Shown piece after piece: positions 45,583 through 55,277 of a stretch of 64,000 bases of DNA; the stretch's first letter is position 1; every line of letters starts with the position of its first letter. The position numbers and the translations under genes were made by a program. The notes under the pieces were generated by a model. The model was not told the DNA's origin. It made no database searches and saw only the letters and a program-made list of their open reading frames with translations. The DNA is from Streptomyces sp. CB01201 (GTDB lineage: Bacteria > Actinomycetota > Actinomycetes > Streptomycetales > Streptomycetaceae): the NCBI RefSeq assembly GCF_002803085.1, contig NZ_NNBJ01000003.1:149743-213742 (forward strand), in the 5' to 3' direction.

Positions 45583-48500
45583 GGGGCCCTCCGCAGGGAG
45601 ATCAGGTCGGCCAGTTCACGGTCGGTGAGTTCGGTCAGGGCGCTCTCGCCGGAGCCCAGGACCGCCTCGGCAAGGCGGCGCTTCTGCTCCAGCATGTCCG
45701 CGATGCGGTCCTCGACGGTGCCTTCCGCGATCAGTCGGTGGACCTGGACGGGCTGGGTCTGGCCGATGCGGTAGGCACGGTCGGTGGCCTGTTCCTCGAC
45801 GGCCGGGTTCCACCAGCGGTCGTAGTGGATGACATGGCCGGCGCGGGTGAGGTTGAGGCCGGTGCCGGCGGCCTTGAGGGACAGGATGAAGACGGGGACC
45901 TCACCGCTCTGGAAGACGTCGACCAGGCGGTCCCGCTCGGCCACCGGGGTTCCGCCGTGCAGCAGTTGGGCGGGCACGCCGCGGGCCGCGAGATGGGTGG
46001 AGAGCAGCCTGGCCATCGCGACGTACTGGGTGAACACGAGGACCGAGCCGTCCTCGCTGAGGATGGTGTCCACCAGTTCGTCGAGCAGGGCCAGTTTCCC
46101 CGAGCGGGCGGCCAGGCGCGGGGCGTCCTCCTTCAGGTACTGGGCGGGGTGGTCGCAGATCTGCTTCAGGGCGGTGAGCAGCTTCATGATCTGGGCGCGG
46201 CGGGCGATGCCCTCGGACGCCTCGACGGCGGCCATGACCTCGCGGACCACCGCCTCGTAGAGGGCGGCCTGTTCGCGGGTGAGGGCGACCGGGTGGTCGG
46301 TCTCGGTCTTCGGGGGCAGTTCGGGCACGATGCCCGGATCGGACTTCTTCCGGCGCAGCAGGAAGGGCCGGACCAGCCGGGACAGGCGCTCGGCCGCGTC
46401 GTCGTCCTCGCCGTTCTCCACCAGGCGGGCGTGCCGGGCCCGGAACGCCTTGAGGGGGCCGAGCAGCCCGGGCGTCGTCCAGTCGAGCAGCGCCCACAGC
46501 TCGGAGAGGTTGTTCTCCACCGGGGTGCCGGTGAGCGCGACCCTGGCCGGGGCGGGGATGGTGCGCAGCGCCTTGGCGGTCGCCGAGAACGGGTTCTTGA
46601 CGTGCTGCGCCTCGTCGGCGACCACCATGTTCCAGCGGTGCGCGGCCAGTTGGGGGGCGCTGCCGCGCATGGTGCCGTACGTGGTGAGGACGAAGCCGCC
46701 CTCGCTGCCCGCCAGGCTGCGGCTGCTGCCGTGGAAGCGGCGCACCGGGACTCCGGGGGCGAACCGGGCGATCTCGCGCTGCCAGTTGCCGAGCAGTGAG
46801 GCCGGACAGATCACCAGGGTCGGTTCGGTGCGGGCGCGGCGCAGATGCAGGGCGATGACGGTGATGGTCTTGCCGAGGCCCATGTCGTCGGCGAGGCAGC
46901 CGCCGAGGCCCATCGCCGTCATCATCTCCAGCCAGGCCAGGCCGCGCAGTTGGTAGTCACGCAGGGTCGCGTCCAGACCGGGCGGCTGCTCGGCGGCGGC
47001 GGGGCCTTCCAGGAGCCGGTCGCGGAGCAGCGCGAGGGCCCCGGCCGGGACCGCCTCGACCGTCTCGCCGTCGACCTCCGCCGTGCCGGTGAGGGCGACG
47101 GACAGCGCGTCCACCGGGTCAAGGAGGCCCAGGTCGCGCTTTCTGGCCTTGCGGACGAGCTCGGGGTCGGCCACCACCCACTGGTCGCGCAGCCGCACGA
47201 TCGGGCGGTGGGATTCGGCGAGCACGTCCATCTCGGCGTTGGTGAGCGGCTCGTCGCCGAGCGCCAACTGCCAGTTGAAGGAGAGCAGTTCCCCGGCGTC
47301 GAAGAAGGACGTGCCGTCGGTCGCCGAGCCGGGCGCCGGGCGTACGACGGCCGTGGCGGTGAGGGTGCGGGCCAGCTCGCGCGGCCAGTGGACGGTGACG
47401 CCGGCCGCGGCCAGGCGCGCCGATGCCTCGCCGAGCAGCTCGTACAGCTCGGTCTCGGTCAGTGGCAGCACATCGGGGACGGCTCGTTCCAGGAGCAGCC
47501 CGAGCGGCGCCCAGACGCGGGCGGCCCGGCGCAGAGCGAGCAGCGCATCGATCCGGGCGCGCGGACCGAACGCCTCAACTACCGCTCCCGCGTGTCCTGT
47601 TGATGCCCCTGAGCGACCGGCCCCGCTCGCGGACGCGGATCCGGGCCGGTCCTCGTGCCCGTCGTCCGACCACAGGCGGGAGGCGTCGACCACCAGGGTC
47701 GGGTCGGCCAGGCTGTGCACCTGGACGATCGCGGAGCCGGCGCGCCGCGCCTCGCCCTCGTCGTCGGACGCCGTGTCGAACAGCTCGAACCCCGACAGGT
47801 CCAGGCGCAGCGAGACCCGGACACCCGCGTCCATCCCGGCGGCGGCCTCCGCGGCCCAGGCGCGGGCGGACGGCAGATATTGGGCGGTGGCGGCCGCGAA
47901 GGGCGCGCCGGCGGCATGGGCGGCGGCCGGGGTGCGCGGCAGGCTGTCGGCGACCGCGTCGAGGAAGGCCCTCACCAGGGCTTCGGGGTCCGGGAGTTGA
48001 AGGGCGCCGCGGCCGGGGACGGGCACCCCGTACGCCTCGTACGGCATGGCCGCGGCGATGGCCCGCAGCTGGGCGATGTCGTCGGCGTCCAGCGGGCCGG
48101 CCCGCCAGGCGTCGTGGTGGGTGGAGGTGAGCCCGGGCAGCAGCCTCCCGCGCGCGACGAGGTGTAGCGCGTGCAGCGCGGCGGCGCCCCAGCAGGCGGC
48201 CGCCGGGTGGGCGGCCCGGTGGTGGCGGGCCCGCACGAGGGCGGGGAGGGCTTCGGTGACGGGCAGGAGGAGCGCGGCGACCTTGCGGCTGCGGGCGCCC
48301 CCGCCGTGGCGGCGCACGATGGTCAGCTCGGTCACTTCGGCACCGGGCGGGCCCGGGGGCAGGGGTCCCTGCTCCGGGTCCCAGAAGGCGACCTTGCCCT
48401 CGCGGGGCAGCCCGGCGGGCAGGAACACGGCGGCGGCGGACAGCGCGGGCCACTGTGCCTCGCTCGCCGTTTCGTGCGGATGCTCCGGGCCCCTGCCGGG

Positions 48501-48611
48501 CCCGGAGAGCCGGTGGGTGCCGGGCAGGGGATCGCGGCGGGCGGGCGCGGGGCCGCGCGCGGCCACCGGCGCCCGCTCCTCGGGGTGCCGCATCGGTGTC
48601 GGCCGGTTCAC
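45579..48611 (-). CDS. SNF2-family DEAD/DEAH helicase
   Basis: This 1010-residue Swi2/Snf2 translocase probably remodels protein-DNA complexes or aids repair. The first ~500 residues contain the bacterial SNF2-associated domain, with WxLGLLLERAVP-like segments. The motor has Walker A DDMGLGKTITVIAL (near residue 580), DEAQ in VVADEAQHVKNP (near 666), ALTGTPVENNLSELW, and lobe 2 with GTGLNLTRAGHVIHYDRWWNPAVE and AYRIGQTQPVQVHRLI. It is upstream of and overlaps the SWIM gene. The start is the first Met of the frame. Confidence 0.92.
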   Translation of the reverse strand: MNRPTPMRHPEERAPVAARGPAPARRDPLPGTHRLSGPGRGPEHPHETASEAQWPALSAAAVFLPAGLPREGKVAFWDPEQGPLPPGPPGAEVTELTIVRRHGGGARSRKVAALLLPVTEALPALVRARHHRAAHPAAACWGAAALHALHLVARGRLLPGLTSTHHDAWRAGPLDADDIAQLRAIAAAMPYEAYGVPVPGRGALQLPDPEALVRAFLDAVADSLPRTPAAAHAAGAPFAAATAQYLPSARAWAAEAAAGMDAGVRVSLRLDLSGFELFDTASDDEGEARRAGSAIVQVHSLADPTLVVDASRLWSDDGHEDRPGSASASGAGRSGASTGHAGAVVEAFGPRARIDALLALRRAARVWAPLGLLLERAVPDVLPLTETELYELLGEASARLAAAGVTVHWPRELARTLTATAVVRPAPGSATDGTSFFDAGELLSFNWQLALGDEPLTNAEMDVLAESHRPIVRLRDQWVVADPELVRKARKRDLGLLDPVDALSVALTGTAEVDGETVEAVPAGALALLRDRLLEGPAAAEQPPGLDATLRDYQLRGLAWLEMMTAMGLGGCLADDMGLGKTITVIALHLRRARTEPTLVICPASLLGNWQREIARFAPGVPVRRFHGSSRSLAGSEGGFVLTTYGTMRGSAPQLAAHRWNMVVADEAQHVKNPFSATAKALRTIPAPARVALTGTPVENNLSELWALLDWTTPGLLGPLKAFRARHARLVENGEDDDAAERLSRLVRPFLLRRKKSDPGIVPELPPKTETDHPVALTREQAALYEAVVREVMAAVEASEGIARRAQIMKLLTALKQICDHPAQYLKEDAPRLAARSGKLALLDELVDTILSEDGSVLVFTQYVAMARLLSTHLAARGVPAQLLHGGTPVAERDRLVDVFQSGEVPVFILSLKAAGTGLNLTRAGHVIHYDRWWNPAVEEQATDRAYRIGQTQPVQVHRLIAEGTVEDRIADMLEQKRRLAEAVLGSGESALTELTDRELADLISLRRAP

Positions 48612-48744
48612 CGCCGGTCACCTCCCTCGTCCGCTCGGTCGTGGTCCGCCGCGTGGTCCGCGACTGATCTACGACCTTACGGGCGAGGTCTGACAATGGG
48701 CCCCACGGCCTCGGCGCATCCCCTCCCACACGGACCCCACGGCC

Positions 48745-50199
48745 TCAGCGCACCCCCTCCCACAAGGCACGTTCCTCGGCACGGGGATCGTTCTCGACGC
48801 CCGGCACGGTGTCGAAGACCTGCGTCGTGCGGGTGTCGCGGTCGTACGCCGCCCAGCCCGGCTCGCCCGTCTTCGCGAAGGCCACCCAGGCGCCGTGCAG
48901 GGCGTCCGCCAGGGACTGCGGGGGCTCCTCGCCGAGGATCGGAGCGTAGGTCGGGTCGTCGAGCCGGTCGAAGACGTAGCCGAGTTCGGAGGCGTGGCAG
49001 GCGCCGAGCCGGCCGCCGAGGGCCGGGGAGCGGTGGGCGAACTCGTACACGTACGAGCCGGGCACGGACTCGGCGAGGCGCAGCGCGGGGATCCGGTAGA
49101 ACCAGTCGGTGGTGACGGCGTCGAAGAGCTCGCCGGGCAGCGCGTCCGGGCGGCGTTCCGCGTACACGGGCAGTGCCTTGTCGGGGTCGAGCCCGTACGC
49201 GGCGGTCGCCGCGCGCAGCTTGGCCTGCGACAGCACGTCGAGGCGCTCGGTCGGCACGAGGAACAACCGGTACTCCTCGCGGTTGCTGCCGGCGAGGATG
49301 TCCACGCCGCAGTCGGCCGGGGGCAGCGGCAGCTCGTCGAGGACGGGCTCGAACGGCATCATGTTGAGCGCGGCCTCACCCCACAGCGCCGGGTCGGGCC
49401 GGGCCCCGATCTCCCCGCGCAGGTCGGCCTGGGCGGGCAGCAGCTCGTCCAGGGGGACCTCGGCGAACTCCTCCGCCGTCGTGCCGATGCCGAGCTTCTC
49501 GGCGAGCCGCGCGGTGATCAGCTCGGCGGAGGCGGGCCGCAGGAAGTGGTGGGCGGCGCCGCTCTGGAGGATCGCGCGCCGGAACAGGCCGCGGGCGCGG
49601 GGCATCGACAGGAGCGCGCCGATGCTCATGGCACCCGCCGATTCGCCGAACACGGTCACCTGACCGGGGTCGCCGCCAAAAGCCTCGATGTTGTCGCGGA
49701 CCCATTCCAGGGCGGCGATCTGGTCGAGCAGGCCGCGGTTGTCGGGCCGGTCGGGCAGCCGCAGGAAACCGTCGGCGCCGAGCCGGTAGTTGATGCTGAC
49801 GTACACCACGCCGTCACGTGCGAAGGTGCTTCCGTCGTACGCGGACGCCGATCCGGAGCCGTTGGCGAAGGCTCCGCCGTGGATCCACACCATCACCGGA
49901 AGGCCGGTGCTCGGAGCCGGGTGGGGGGTCCAGATGTTGAGGTTGAGGCAGTCCTCGCCCTGGGGTCCCTCGTCCGGGATGAGCTCGTCGAAGGGCGGCG
50001 CGTAGGGCGCTCTCGGCACGCTCGGACCATAGGAGAACGCATCGCGCACCCCGTCCCAGGAGGCGGCGGGCCCCGGTGCGCGAAAGCGTGCCTCCCCGAA
50101 GGGGGGCGCGGCGAACGGGATGCCGAGGAAGGCGGCCACGTCGTCGGCGACGAGTCTGCCGCGGACCGCGCCGTGGCGGGTCGTACGGATGGGTTCCAT
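48745..50199 (-). CDS. Type-B carboxylesterase
   Basis: This 484-residue alpha/beta hydrolase belongs to the carboxylesterase/lipase (COesterase) family. The oxyanion-hole motif is WIHGGAFANGS (about 105-115). The nucleophile S187 is in VTVFGESAGAMS, preceded by EDCLNLNIW. The catalytic His lies in LGACHASELGYVF and an acid in between. It has no signal peptide, so it is cytoplasmic. Its ATG overlaps the stop of the upstream alpha/beta-hydrolase gene by 1 bp, so the two form an operon. Confidence 0.92.
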   Translation of the reverse strand: MEPIRTTRHGAVRGRLVADDVAAFLGIPFAAPPFGEARFRAPGPAASWDGVRDAFSYGPSVPRAPYAPPFDELIPDEGPQGEDCLNLNIWTPHPAPSTGLPVMVWIHGGAFANGSGSASAYDGSTFARDGVVYVSINYRLGADGFLRLPDRPDNRGLLDQIAALEWVRDNIEAFGGDPGQVTVFGESAGAMSIGALLSMPRARGLFRRAILQSGAAHHFLRPASAELITARLAEKLGIGTTAEEFAEVPLDELLPAQADLRGEIGARPDPALWGEAALNMMPFEPVLDELPLPPADCGVDILAGSNREEYRLFLVPTERLDVLSQAKLRAATAAYGLDPDKALPVYAERRPDALPGELFDAVTTDWFYRIPALRLAESVPGSYVYEFAHRSPALGGRLGACHASELGYVFDRLDDPTYAPILGEEPPQSLADALHGAWVAFAKTGEPGWAAYDRDTRTTQVFDTVPGVENDPRAEERALWEGVR

Positions 50200-51254
50200 C
50201 AGGTGCGTGCGCCTTCCGACAGGGTTTCGAGCAGTGCCGCGCCGAATTCCCGGGGACGTTCGACATGGACCGCATGCCCGGCTCCGGGCACCGCAATCTC
50301 TCGTACCCTGCCGCCGGCCCGCGCGTAAAGACCCAGCGCGTGACGGGTCTGGGCGAGCATCGGCTGGGCGGGGGTGCCGTCCCAGCCGGGCAGGGCGCCG
50401 ATCGACCCTAGATGGGCGAGGTCGAACAGGGAGGTGTCGGAGACGATGACGTCGTCCTCGCCCCGGATCCAGGTCACCGGTGGCAGCACGGGCAGCGTGT
50501 GCAGGTCGTCGGCCCGGAAGTGCGTCGGGGCAAGGCAGTTGAGGACGCCCCGGCTGCCGGGGGCCACTCCGGGCCAGGTGTCGCTCGTCGTGCTGTCGCC
50601 GGGGTAGTGGTCGACGCCGATCCGGGTCGTGAGCATGGAGGCGACCAGTTCGTCCTCGCGGGCGGGGCGCGCCGGGGGTTTGACGTAGCAAGTGGCAAGG
50701 ACCTGTCGGGGCGAGAGCGGGGAGCCCTCGCCCCGGTCGCCCGCGCGCAGGAGCCGTACGAAGTCGGGATTGGCGGTGCCGCCTCCGGAGCCGGCCCCGT
50801 CGGGCGCGTTGAGCAGGCCTTCCTCGCCATGGGTGCCCCCGAAGCCGTACGGCGAGACCGGGTTGACGAGGGTGAGCGAAGCTATGGTGGACGGCCGGTC
50901 GCGCAGGTACTGCATCACCACCCCGCCCCCCATGGACCAGCCCACCAGATGTGCGCGCGCCACATGCAGGGCGTCGAGCAGCGCCGCGAGGTCGTCCGCG
51001 TAGTCGCGCAGGCCCCGGGTCGCGTCCACCGGCAGCGGGTCGCTGCCGCCGAAGCCGCGCAGGTCGACCGCGATCGGCCGGTAGTGCTCGGGCAGCGCGA
51101 GCAGGGTGTCCTGCCAGAACACCGAGGACGAGACGTTGCCGTGGACGAACACGACGGTCTCGCGCGGGCCCTCGGAGCCCGGCTGCGGCTCGACTTCCAG
51201 GATCTGCTGGGTGAGTCGGGCCGTGGCGACTCGGCGGGAGTGCGGGGTGCGCAT
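50199..51254 (-). CDS. Alpha/beta-fold hydrolase
   Basis: This 351-residue single-domain alpha/beta hydrolase has the oxyanion motif VVFVHGNVSSSVFW, nucleophile S107 in LVGWSMGGGVV, an acid in WIRGEDDVIVS and the His in PGAGHAVHVERP. A cap-like insertion of ~90 residues lies between strands 6 and 7. The substrate is unknown; ester or epoxide hydrolysis is possible. It is translationally coupled to the downstream carboxylesterase. Confidence 0.9.
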   Translation of the reverse strand: MRTPHSRRVATARLTQQILEVEPQPGSEGPRETVVFVHGNVSSSVFWQDTLLALPEHYRPIAVDLRGFGGSDPLPVDATRGLRDYADDLAALLDALHVARAHLVGWSMGGGVVMQYLRDRPSTIASLTLVNPVSPYGFGGTHGEEGLLNAPDGAGSGGGTANPDFVRLLRAGDRGEGSPLSPRQVLATCYVKPPARPAREDELVASMLTTRIGVDHYPGDSTTSDTWPGVAPGSRGVLNCLAPTHFRADDLHTLPVLPPVTWIRGEDDVIVSDTSLFDLAHLGSIGALPGWDGTPAQPMLAQTRHALGLYARAGGRVREIAVPGAGHAVHVERPREFGAALLETLSEGART

Positions 51255-51272
51255 CGATGATTCCTCGGGTCC

Positions 51273-52577
51273 TCAGGGGAGTGCGAGCCAGGCGGCGACC
51301 TGGGCGGAGGATGTGCTGTTCCAGCCGAGTTCGAGGTGGTTGGCGGTCGCCACGGTGGCGGTGGCGCCCACGGTGGCGATGCCGGTGGTGTCGAGCGCGC
51401 TGGAGAGGAAGACGACTCCGTCGCTGGGGCCCCGGTTCTCATTGACGATGCCGACGACGTTCGGGGTGGCGCCGGCCAGCAGATAGGTGGTGACGGACGC
51501 GGGCACCCCGGCCCGCTGCAAAGGCGCCACCAGCGATCCGCTGTCAACCGCCTTCTGGATGCCGTCTCCCGCCGTGTAGAAGCCCTGGCCGCCGTAGTAG
51601 GTGGTGTACCAGTCCTGGGCGGACTGGTCGACACCGTAGACCGAGTCCCAGCGGGCCAGCATCTGGCGCTGCCCCGGATAGTCGTCGTAGCCCGCGGAAG
51701 GCGTCATGGAGTACTCGGGGTGCGCGGTGTACGTGCCGTAGCAGGTCATCCTGGAGTGCGGGGAGGGCGCGTTGATCTTGCCGCCGCACTCGGGCCAGAT
51801 GGAGAAGTCGTGCGCCCAGCCGTGCGCGTACGGGTAGTCGTAGCCGCCGTTGGGGCCGCCGAGCGTGATCAGCCTCCGTACGTCACCGGCGTACGCCCGC
51901 CCCCAGGAGGGCTTGAGGGACGACACATAGGCGCGCGCCGACATCTCGCCCTTGCTCCAGCCGACCAGGTCGACCTTGGTGACGCCGAGCTTGGCCTTGA
52001 TGGCGGCGACCGCGTCGCCGACGGCCTGCGCCTGCATGAGGTTGTCGCCCTGCTTGTGGGCGAAGCCGATGGCGAAGACGCGCTGTCCGCGCGCCGACAG
52101 GTACTGCATCAGGCCGGTGGACGGGCAGGACAGGGCGCCGCAGCCGTAGCCGCCGGACTCCCCCGGGTTGGCCCACGCCCGGTCCGCGGTGTCGTTGGCG
52201 CCGTGCACGAGCAGCACGGGGACCGTCTTGGCGCCGGTGTTCCAGCCGGGCGCCGAGTACAGCAGGAAGCGGTCCGACGCCGGGCGCGCGACCCCGCCGA
52301 AGTACGTCACGCGGACGCCGTCCTGGTCGCCGCGCCCGTCGGGCGGATACCCCTCGGCGGCACCCGCCGCGAAGCCGGGGGTGGTGTCGCGGAAGCGCTC
52401 GACCTTCTCCCAGCCGTTCGTGACGCTGCCCGCCCCGTAGCTCGCCTCCAGGGAGAGATGGGCGGGATAGGCGGCGGGGCCGGCCGCGCTCGCGGTGCCA
52501 CCCCCGCCGAGCAGCCCGGCCACCACCGCCACGACGGCGGCGACCACTCCCCACCCGGCACGCTGTCCATGGCGCAC
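51273..52577 (-). CDS. Secreted lipase-like alpha/beta hydrolase
   Basis: This 434-residue exported protein has a Sec signal (about 1-32, ending TASAAG). The hydrolase domain contains VPVLLVHGANDTADRAW (oxyanion region) and S208 in VDLVGWSKGEMSA, as in the lipase class 2/EstA group. The remaining triad is probably an Asp near the mid C-terminus and H in ATANHLELGW. Paired cysteines (C146/C151 and C264/C279) suggest disulfides. It lies 18 bp before the start of the alpha/beta-hydrolase gene in transcription order, so all three hydrolases may be one operon. Confidence 0.85.
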   Translation of the reverse strand: MRHGQRAGWGVVAAVVAVVAGLLGGGGTASAAGPAAYPAHLSLEASYGAGSVTNGWEKVERFRDTTPGFAAGAAEGYPPDGRGDQDGVRVTYFGGVARPASDRFLLYSAPGWNTGAKTVPVLLVHGANDTADRAWANPGESGGYGCGALSCPSTGLMQYLSARGQRVFAIGFAHKQGDNLMQAQAVGDAVAAIKAKLGVTKVDLVGWSKGEMSARAYVSSLKPSWGRAYAGDVRRLITLGGPNGGYDYPYAHGWAHDFSIWPECGGKINAPSPHSRMTCYGTYTAHPEYSMTPSAGYDDYPGQRQMLARWDSVYGVDQSAQDWYTTYYGGQGFYTAGDGIQKAVDSGSLVAPLQRAGVPASVTTYLLAGATPNVVGIVNENRGPSDGVVFLSSALDTTGIATVGATATVATANHLELGWNSTSSAQVAAWLALP

Positions 52578-52935
52578 GTCCTGGTCCCCCTCTGCTTCGA
52601 CGACACCGCGGTCACCGCGGTACTCAACTGCGACGGACAGTGTGCGGACAACCCGCCCCCGTCCGCCTAGACGCTAGGCACTGCGCGGCCGCCGCAGTGA
52701 TGTGTGCGGACCACACAAGGCGGAGGAGAGATGTGGGTCCCTGGTCCTGCCGCCCGAGCGGCCATCGGCCAGCCACCGGGGCCACCGCACCAGGACCGCC
52801 GGCGAAGGGCGGGGTCCCGGCGGCCGGTCGCCCGGGCGGGCTAGCCCGGCGCCGCAGCGGATGCCGGAAGCCGGGGCACGGGGCAGGCTGACGACACTGA
52901 CCGCCGCAGTCATGCCGTACAGACGAGGACCGCTC
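52578..52935. other. 358-bp intergenic region, divergent promoters expected
   Basis: No convincing gene is seen between the divergently transcribed lipase-like gene and the small exported protein gene. It contains GGTCCTG (52743-52749) and CAGGACC (52791-52797) as a 7-bp inverted repeat, and the near-palindrome TGTGTGCGGACCACACA. Either could be operator sequence. I could not assign -10/-35 boxes with confidence. Confidence 0.4.
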
Positions 52936-53307
52936 ATGTCCGTGCCCGCGTCCCAGTCCCCCGCCCCGACCTCGCGCCGCCGTCGCCAGCGGCGCCTCGC
53001 GGCCGGGGCCGTGCTGCTCGTCCTCGCCACCACGGCCTGCTCCAGCCTCGGGCGGACGGCCGTCGGCACCATCTCCTACGCGATCGGCCCCGAGACGTCG
53101 GTGACGCTGACCAGCCCTAAGGTGCGCGGCTGCCACCGGCTTCCGCCGTCCGGCACGACCCAGGTCTACAACAACACGCTGGTCGACATGGTCATGTACC
53201 GGACGCCCAACTGCACCGGCAAGGACACCGTCTACCTCGGCAGCAGGCTCGCCAACAATGTGGCCCCCAGGGCCCTGCCGTGGCGCAGCTACAGCTTCGT
53301 GCACTGA
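52936..53307 (+). CDS. Small exported (possibly lipoprotein) protein
   Basis: This 123-residue protein has a basic N-region (RRRRQRR), a hydrophobic stretch AAGAVLLVLATTACSS with a weak lipobox cysteine, and a ~80-residue mature domain containing two further cysteines (GCHRLPPS and PNCTGKD) likely to pair. The domain is beta-rich by eye, with VYNNTLVDMVMYR. I do not recognise the family. An in-frame ATG 24 bp upstream (52912) is an alternative start. Confidence 0.65.
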   Translation: MSVPASQSPAPTSRRRRQRRLAAGAVLLVLATTACSSLGRTAVGTISYAIGPETSVTLTSPKVRGCHRLPPSGTTQVYNNTLVDMVMYRTPNCTGKDTVYLGSRLANNVAPRALPWRSYSFVH

Positions 53308-53333
53308 GCCGTTCCGCTCCGGTACGAAGGCGG

Positions 53334-53357
53334 CGGCGGGCCTGTTCCGGCCCGCCG
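53334..53357. terminator. Bidirectional terminator
   Basis: CGGCGGGCC and GGCCCGCCG form a perfect 9-bp stem with a 6-nt loop. It lies between the stops of two convergent genes. Confidence 0.7.
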
Positions 53358-53360
53358 TTC

Positions 53361-54260
53361 CTACAGCTCGAACCATCCGTGGCCCACGTACCAGTGGCCG
53401 CCGTCCAGCAGGTGGCGGGCGACCGCGCGCTGCAAGCCGGTGCGCTGCGGAAGCCGGTCCACGGGCAGCTCCGGATCGCCGAAGACGAAACCGACGGGCT
53501 CGCCGTCGGCCGGCTCGTCATCTCTGTAGGCGGTACGGAACAAACGCTGGAAGCGGAGAATGTTGGAGCTTTCCGGAAGATGGTCGCGCAGCTGCTCGTC
53601 GAGCAGCCAGGAGTGGCAGGCGGCCACCCGGTAGCGCTCTTCGGGGAAGTGGCGGGCGAAGAACGTACGGGCCCGCGCGAGGGAATCGGCGCACGCCTCG
53701 GGTGTCAACGGGCCCCGGTAGTCAGGGATGTGCAGGTGCAGACAGGGGTCGCCGGGCCGCACGTCGAGGCCCGCTTCCCGCATGGCCGCACTCGTACGCT
53801 CGCCCAGCCGTGCGCGCTGGAACTGGAGCCGGCCGAGCTGGTAGATCTCCCCGCGGAAGTGCAGCCGCAGCCAGCCCGGCACGGCCAGACCGCCCCTCCC
53901 CCGGCGCCGGTGGTGCAGCGCGATGTGCCGCCCGAGGTCGGCGAGCGTACGACGCGCGATGTCCTCGGGGATGCCGTGCTCGCGGTGGTAGGCCCGGGTG
54001 TACGGGAGGGCGGCGACGGCCGTGTACACCGGGAACCAGCGCGCCAGGTCGGCGTCCAACTCCTCGGGAAGGGGCGGTAGTTCCGGGCGGATACCAACGG
54101 TGCCGAGGTCCTGGACGAGGAGGCGCGCGGATCGCTCCAGGAGTTCACCGAGGGCCGGATCGGCGGTGAACCGAGCGGCCAGCGCGGTCAGTTCGTTGAT
54201 GTCCTGGTGCGGTACGGCGAGGTCGAGCAGCGTCTCGGGGAGGTCGTCGAGGAGCGGCAT
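53361..54260 (-). CDS. Acyltransferase-domain-like protein (hypothetical)
   Basis: This 299-residue cytoplasmic protein starts at the ATG at 54260 (MPLLDDLPETLLDLAVPHQDI). It looks two-domain: an N-terminal helical part and a C-terminal part with PCLHLHIPDYRGPL, ARTFFARHFPEERYRVAACHSWLLD and FQRLFRTAYRD. These are landmarks of Streptomyces proteins annotated as acyltransferase (GNAT-like) domain proteins. Catalytic residues are not obvious to me, so the function is tentative. Confidence 0.7.
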   Translation of the reverse strand: MPLLDDLPETLLDLAVPHQDINELTALAARFTADPALGELLERSARLLVQDLGTVGIRPELPPLPEELDADLARWFPVYTAVAALPYTRAYHREHGIPEDIARRTLADLGRHIALHHRRRGRGGLAVPGWLRLHFRGEIYQLGRLQFQRARLGERTSAAMREAGLDVRPGDPCLHLHIPDYRGPLTPEACADSLARARTFFARHFPEERYRVAACHSWLLDEQLRDHLPESSNILRFQRLFRTAYRDDEPADGEPVGFVFGDPELPVDRLPQRTGLQRAVARHLLDGGHWYVGHGWFEL

Positions 54261-54472
54261 GCGCGCCACACTAGCCACCCCACCCTTCACGTGCCGCCCC
54301 TTTCCGGACGCGCCCCCGACGCGCACCGGGCCGCCACGCACGCCGGGCCGCCACCCGCCTCAGGGCACCAGACACATCAGGGCACCAGCCACGCCAGGGC
54401 GTCACGGATCCGATGCCCCGTGCGGCTTTCACGCCCGTTTCAGTGGGTACACCCCCTATAGAGGCGATCATC

Positions 54473-54742
54473 ATGCTGCGTACCGGTAACGAACCGATCA
54501 CCGCCCGCAGCCCCCTGCGGATGCGGTTCTGGCTGAGCATCTGGGGCCTGGTCTGGACCCTGGGCGGCACCGTGGGCTTCGCGCTGGAAGGGCGACCGGG
54601 GTGGATGGCGGCGTGCGCGGCGCTTGCGGCGGTGATCGCCGTCGACCTGGTCATGATCATCCGCCATATCCGGCAGGGCCCGCACTATCAGCCGGGCCGC
54701 GATGTCCCTCCGTACGAGCCACCTCGCACGCGGATGCCGTGA
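54473..54742 (+). CDS. Small membrane protein (DUF6343-like)
   Basis: This 89-residue protein starts at ATG 54473 after a GAGG site. The N-terminus GNEPITARSPLRMRFWLSIWGL precedes two hydrophobic segments (about residues 17-35 and 43-61). A proline-rich cytoplasmic tail with GPHYQPGRDVPPYEPP follows. Similar short actinobacterial membrane proteins are annotated DUF6343; the function is unknown. Use of this frame is supported by the sharp hydrophobic pattern. Confidence 0.7.
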   Translation: MLRTGNEPITARSPLRMRFWLSIWGLVWTLGGTVGFALEGRPGWMAACAALAAVIAVDLVMIIRHIRQGPHYQPGRDVPPYEPPRTRMP

Positions 54743-54784
54743 GGGGCAGCCAAGGCCTCCTCGCGTGACGCGTCGGGACGCGCG

Positions 54785-55168
54785 CTACGCGCCGCCGGTG
54801 CTTGTCTCGTCGTCGAACCGGGCCGCCGCGAGGTACTCGGGCTTCGGGTCCAGCGCCGCCGCCAGGCGGAAGTGCCGCTTGGCCTGGTCGGGGCGGGCCT
54901 CGCGCTCAAAGGTGCGGGCCAGCGCGAAGTGGGCGAAGGCGTTGTCGGGCTCGCGTTCCAGGACGAGCTGGAACTCCAGCTCCGCGGAACGGAGTTGGGC
55001 CGCGGCGAAGAAGGCGCGGGCCCTCAGCAGACGTGCCGCCGTGTTCTCGGGGTGGGCCGCGATGACCGAGTCGAGGAGCTTCACGGCACCACGCGGGTCC
55101 CGGGCGGCCAGGAGTTGCTCGGCCGCGCGGTAGTCGATGACGTGTGTCTCGGGGGTGCTTTCGGCCAC
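54785..55168 (-). CDS. Tetratricopeptide-repeat protein
   Basis: This 127-residue all-helical protein has about three TPR motifs, seen as AEQLLAARDPRGAVKLLDSVIAAHPENTAARLLRARAFF and AELEFQLVLEREPDNAFAHFALARTFE-type units (about residues 18-105), followed by FRLAAALDPKPEYL. The GTG at 55168 has AAAGGA at 8-nt spacing and gives the normal length; an upstream ATG (55207) is less likely. TPR proteins mediate protein contacts; the partner is unknown. Confidence 0.85.
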   Translation of the reverse strand: MAESTPETHVIDYRAAEQLLAARDPRGAVKLLDSVIAAHPENTAARLLRARAFFAAAQLRSAELEFQLVLEREPDNAFAHFALARTFEREARPDQAKRHFRLAAALDPKPEYLAAARFDDETSTGGA

Positions 55169-55277
55169 GTGCCTGTCCTTTCCCTCGCTGCGCGATGACA
55201 ACGCCATGCCCAGCTCCGGTATTCCGTACGCATCCGAACGCGATCGCGCGGGCACGAGATCGCGCCCGCCGTACGGT

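Noticed and set aside
52640..52891. 83-residue frame in the gap before the small exported protein
   Set aside because: No RBS, Arg/Pro/Ala-biased random composition, and no recognisable feature.
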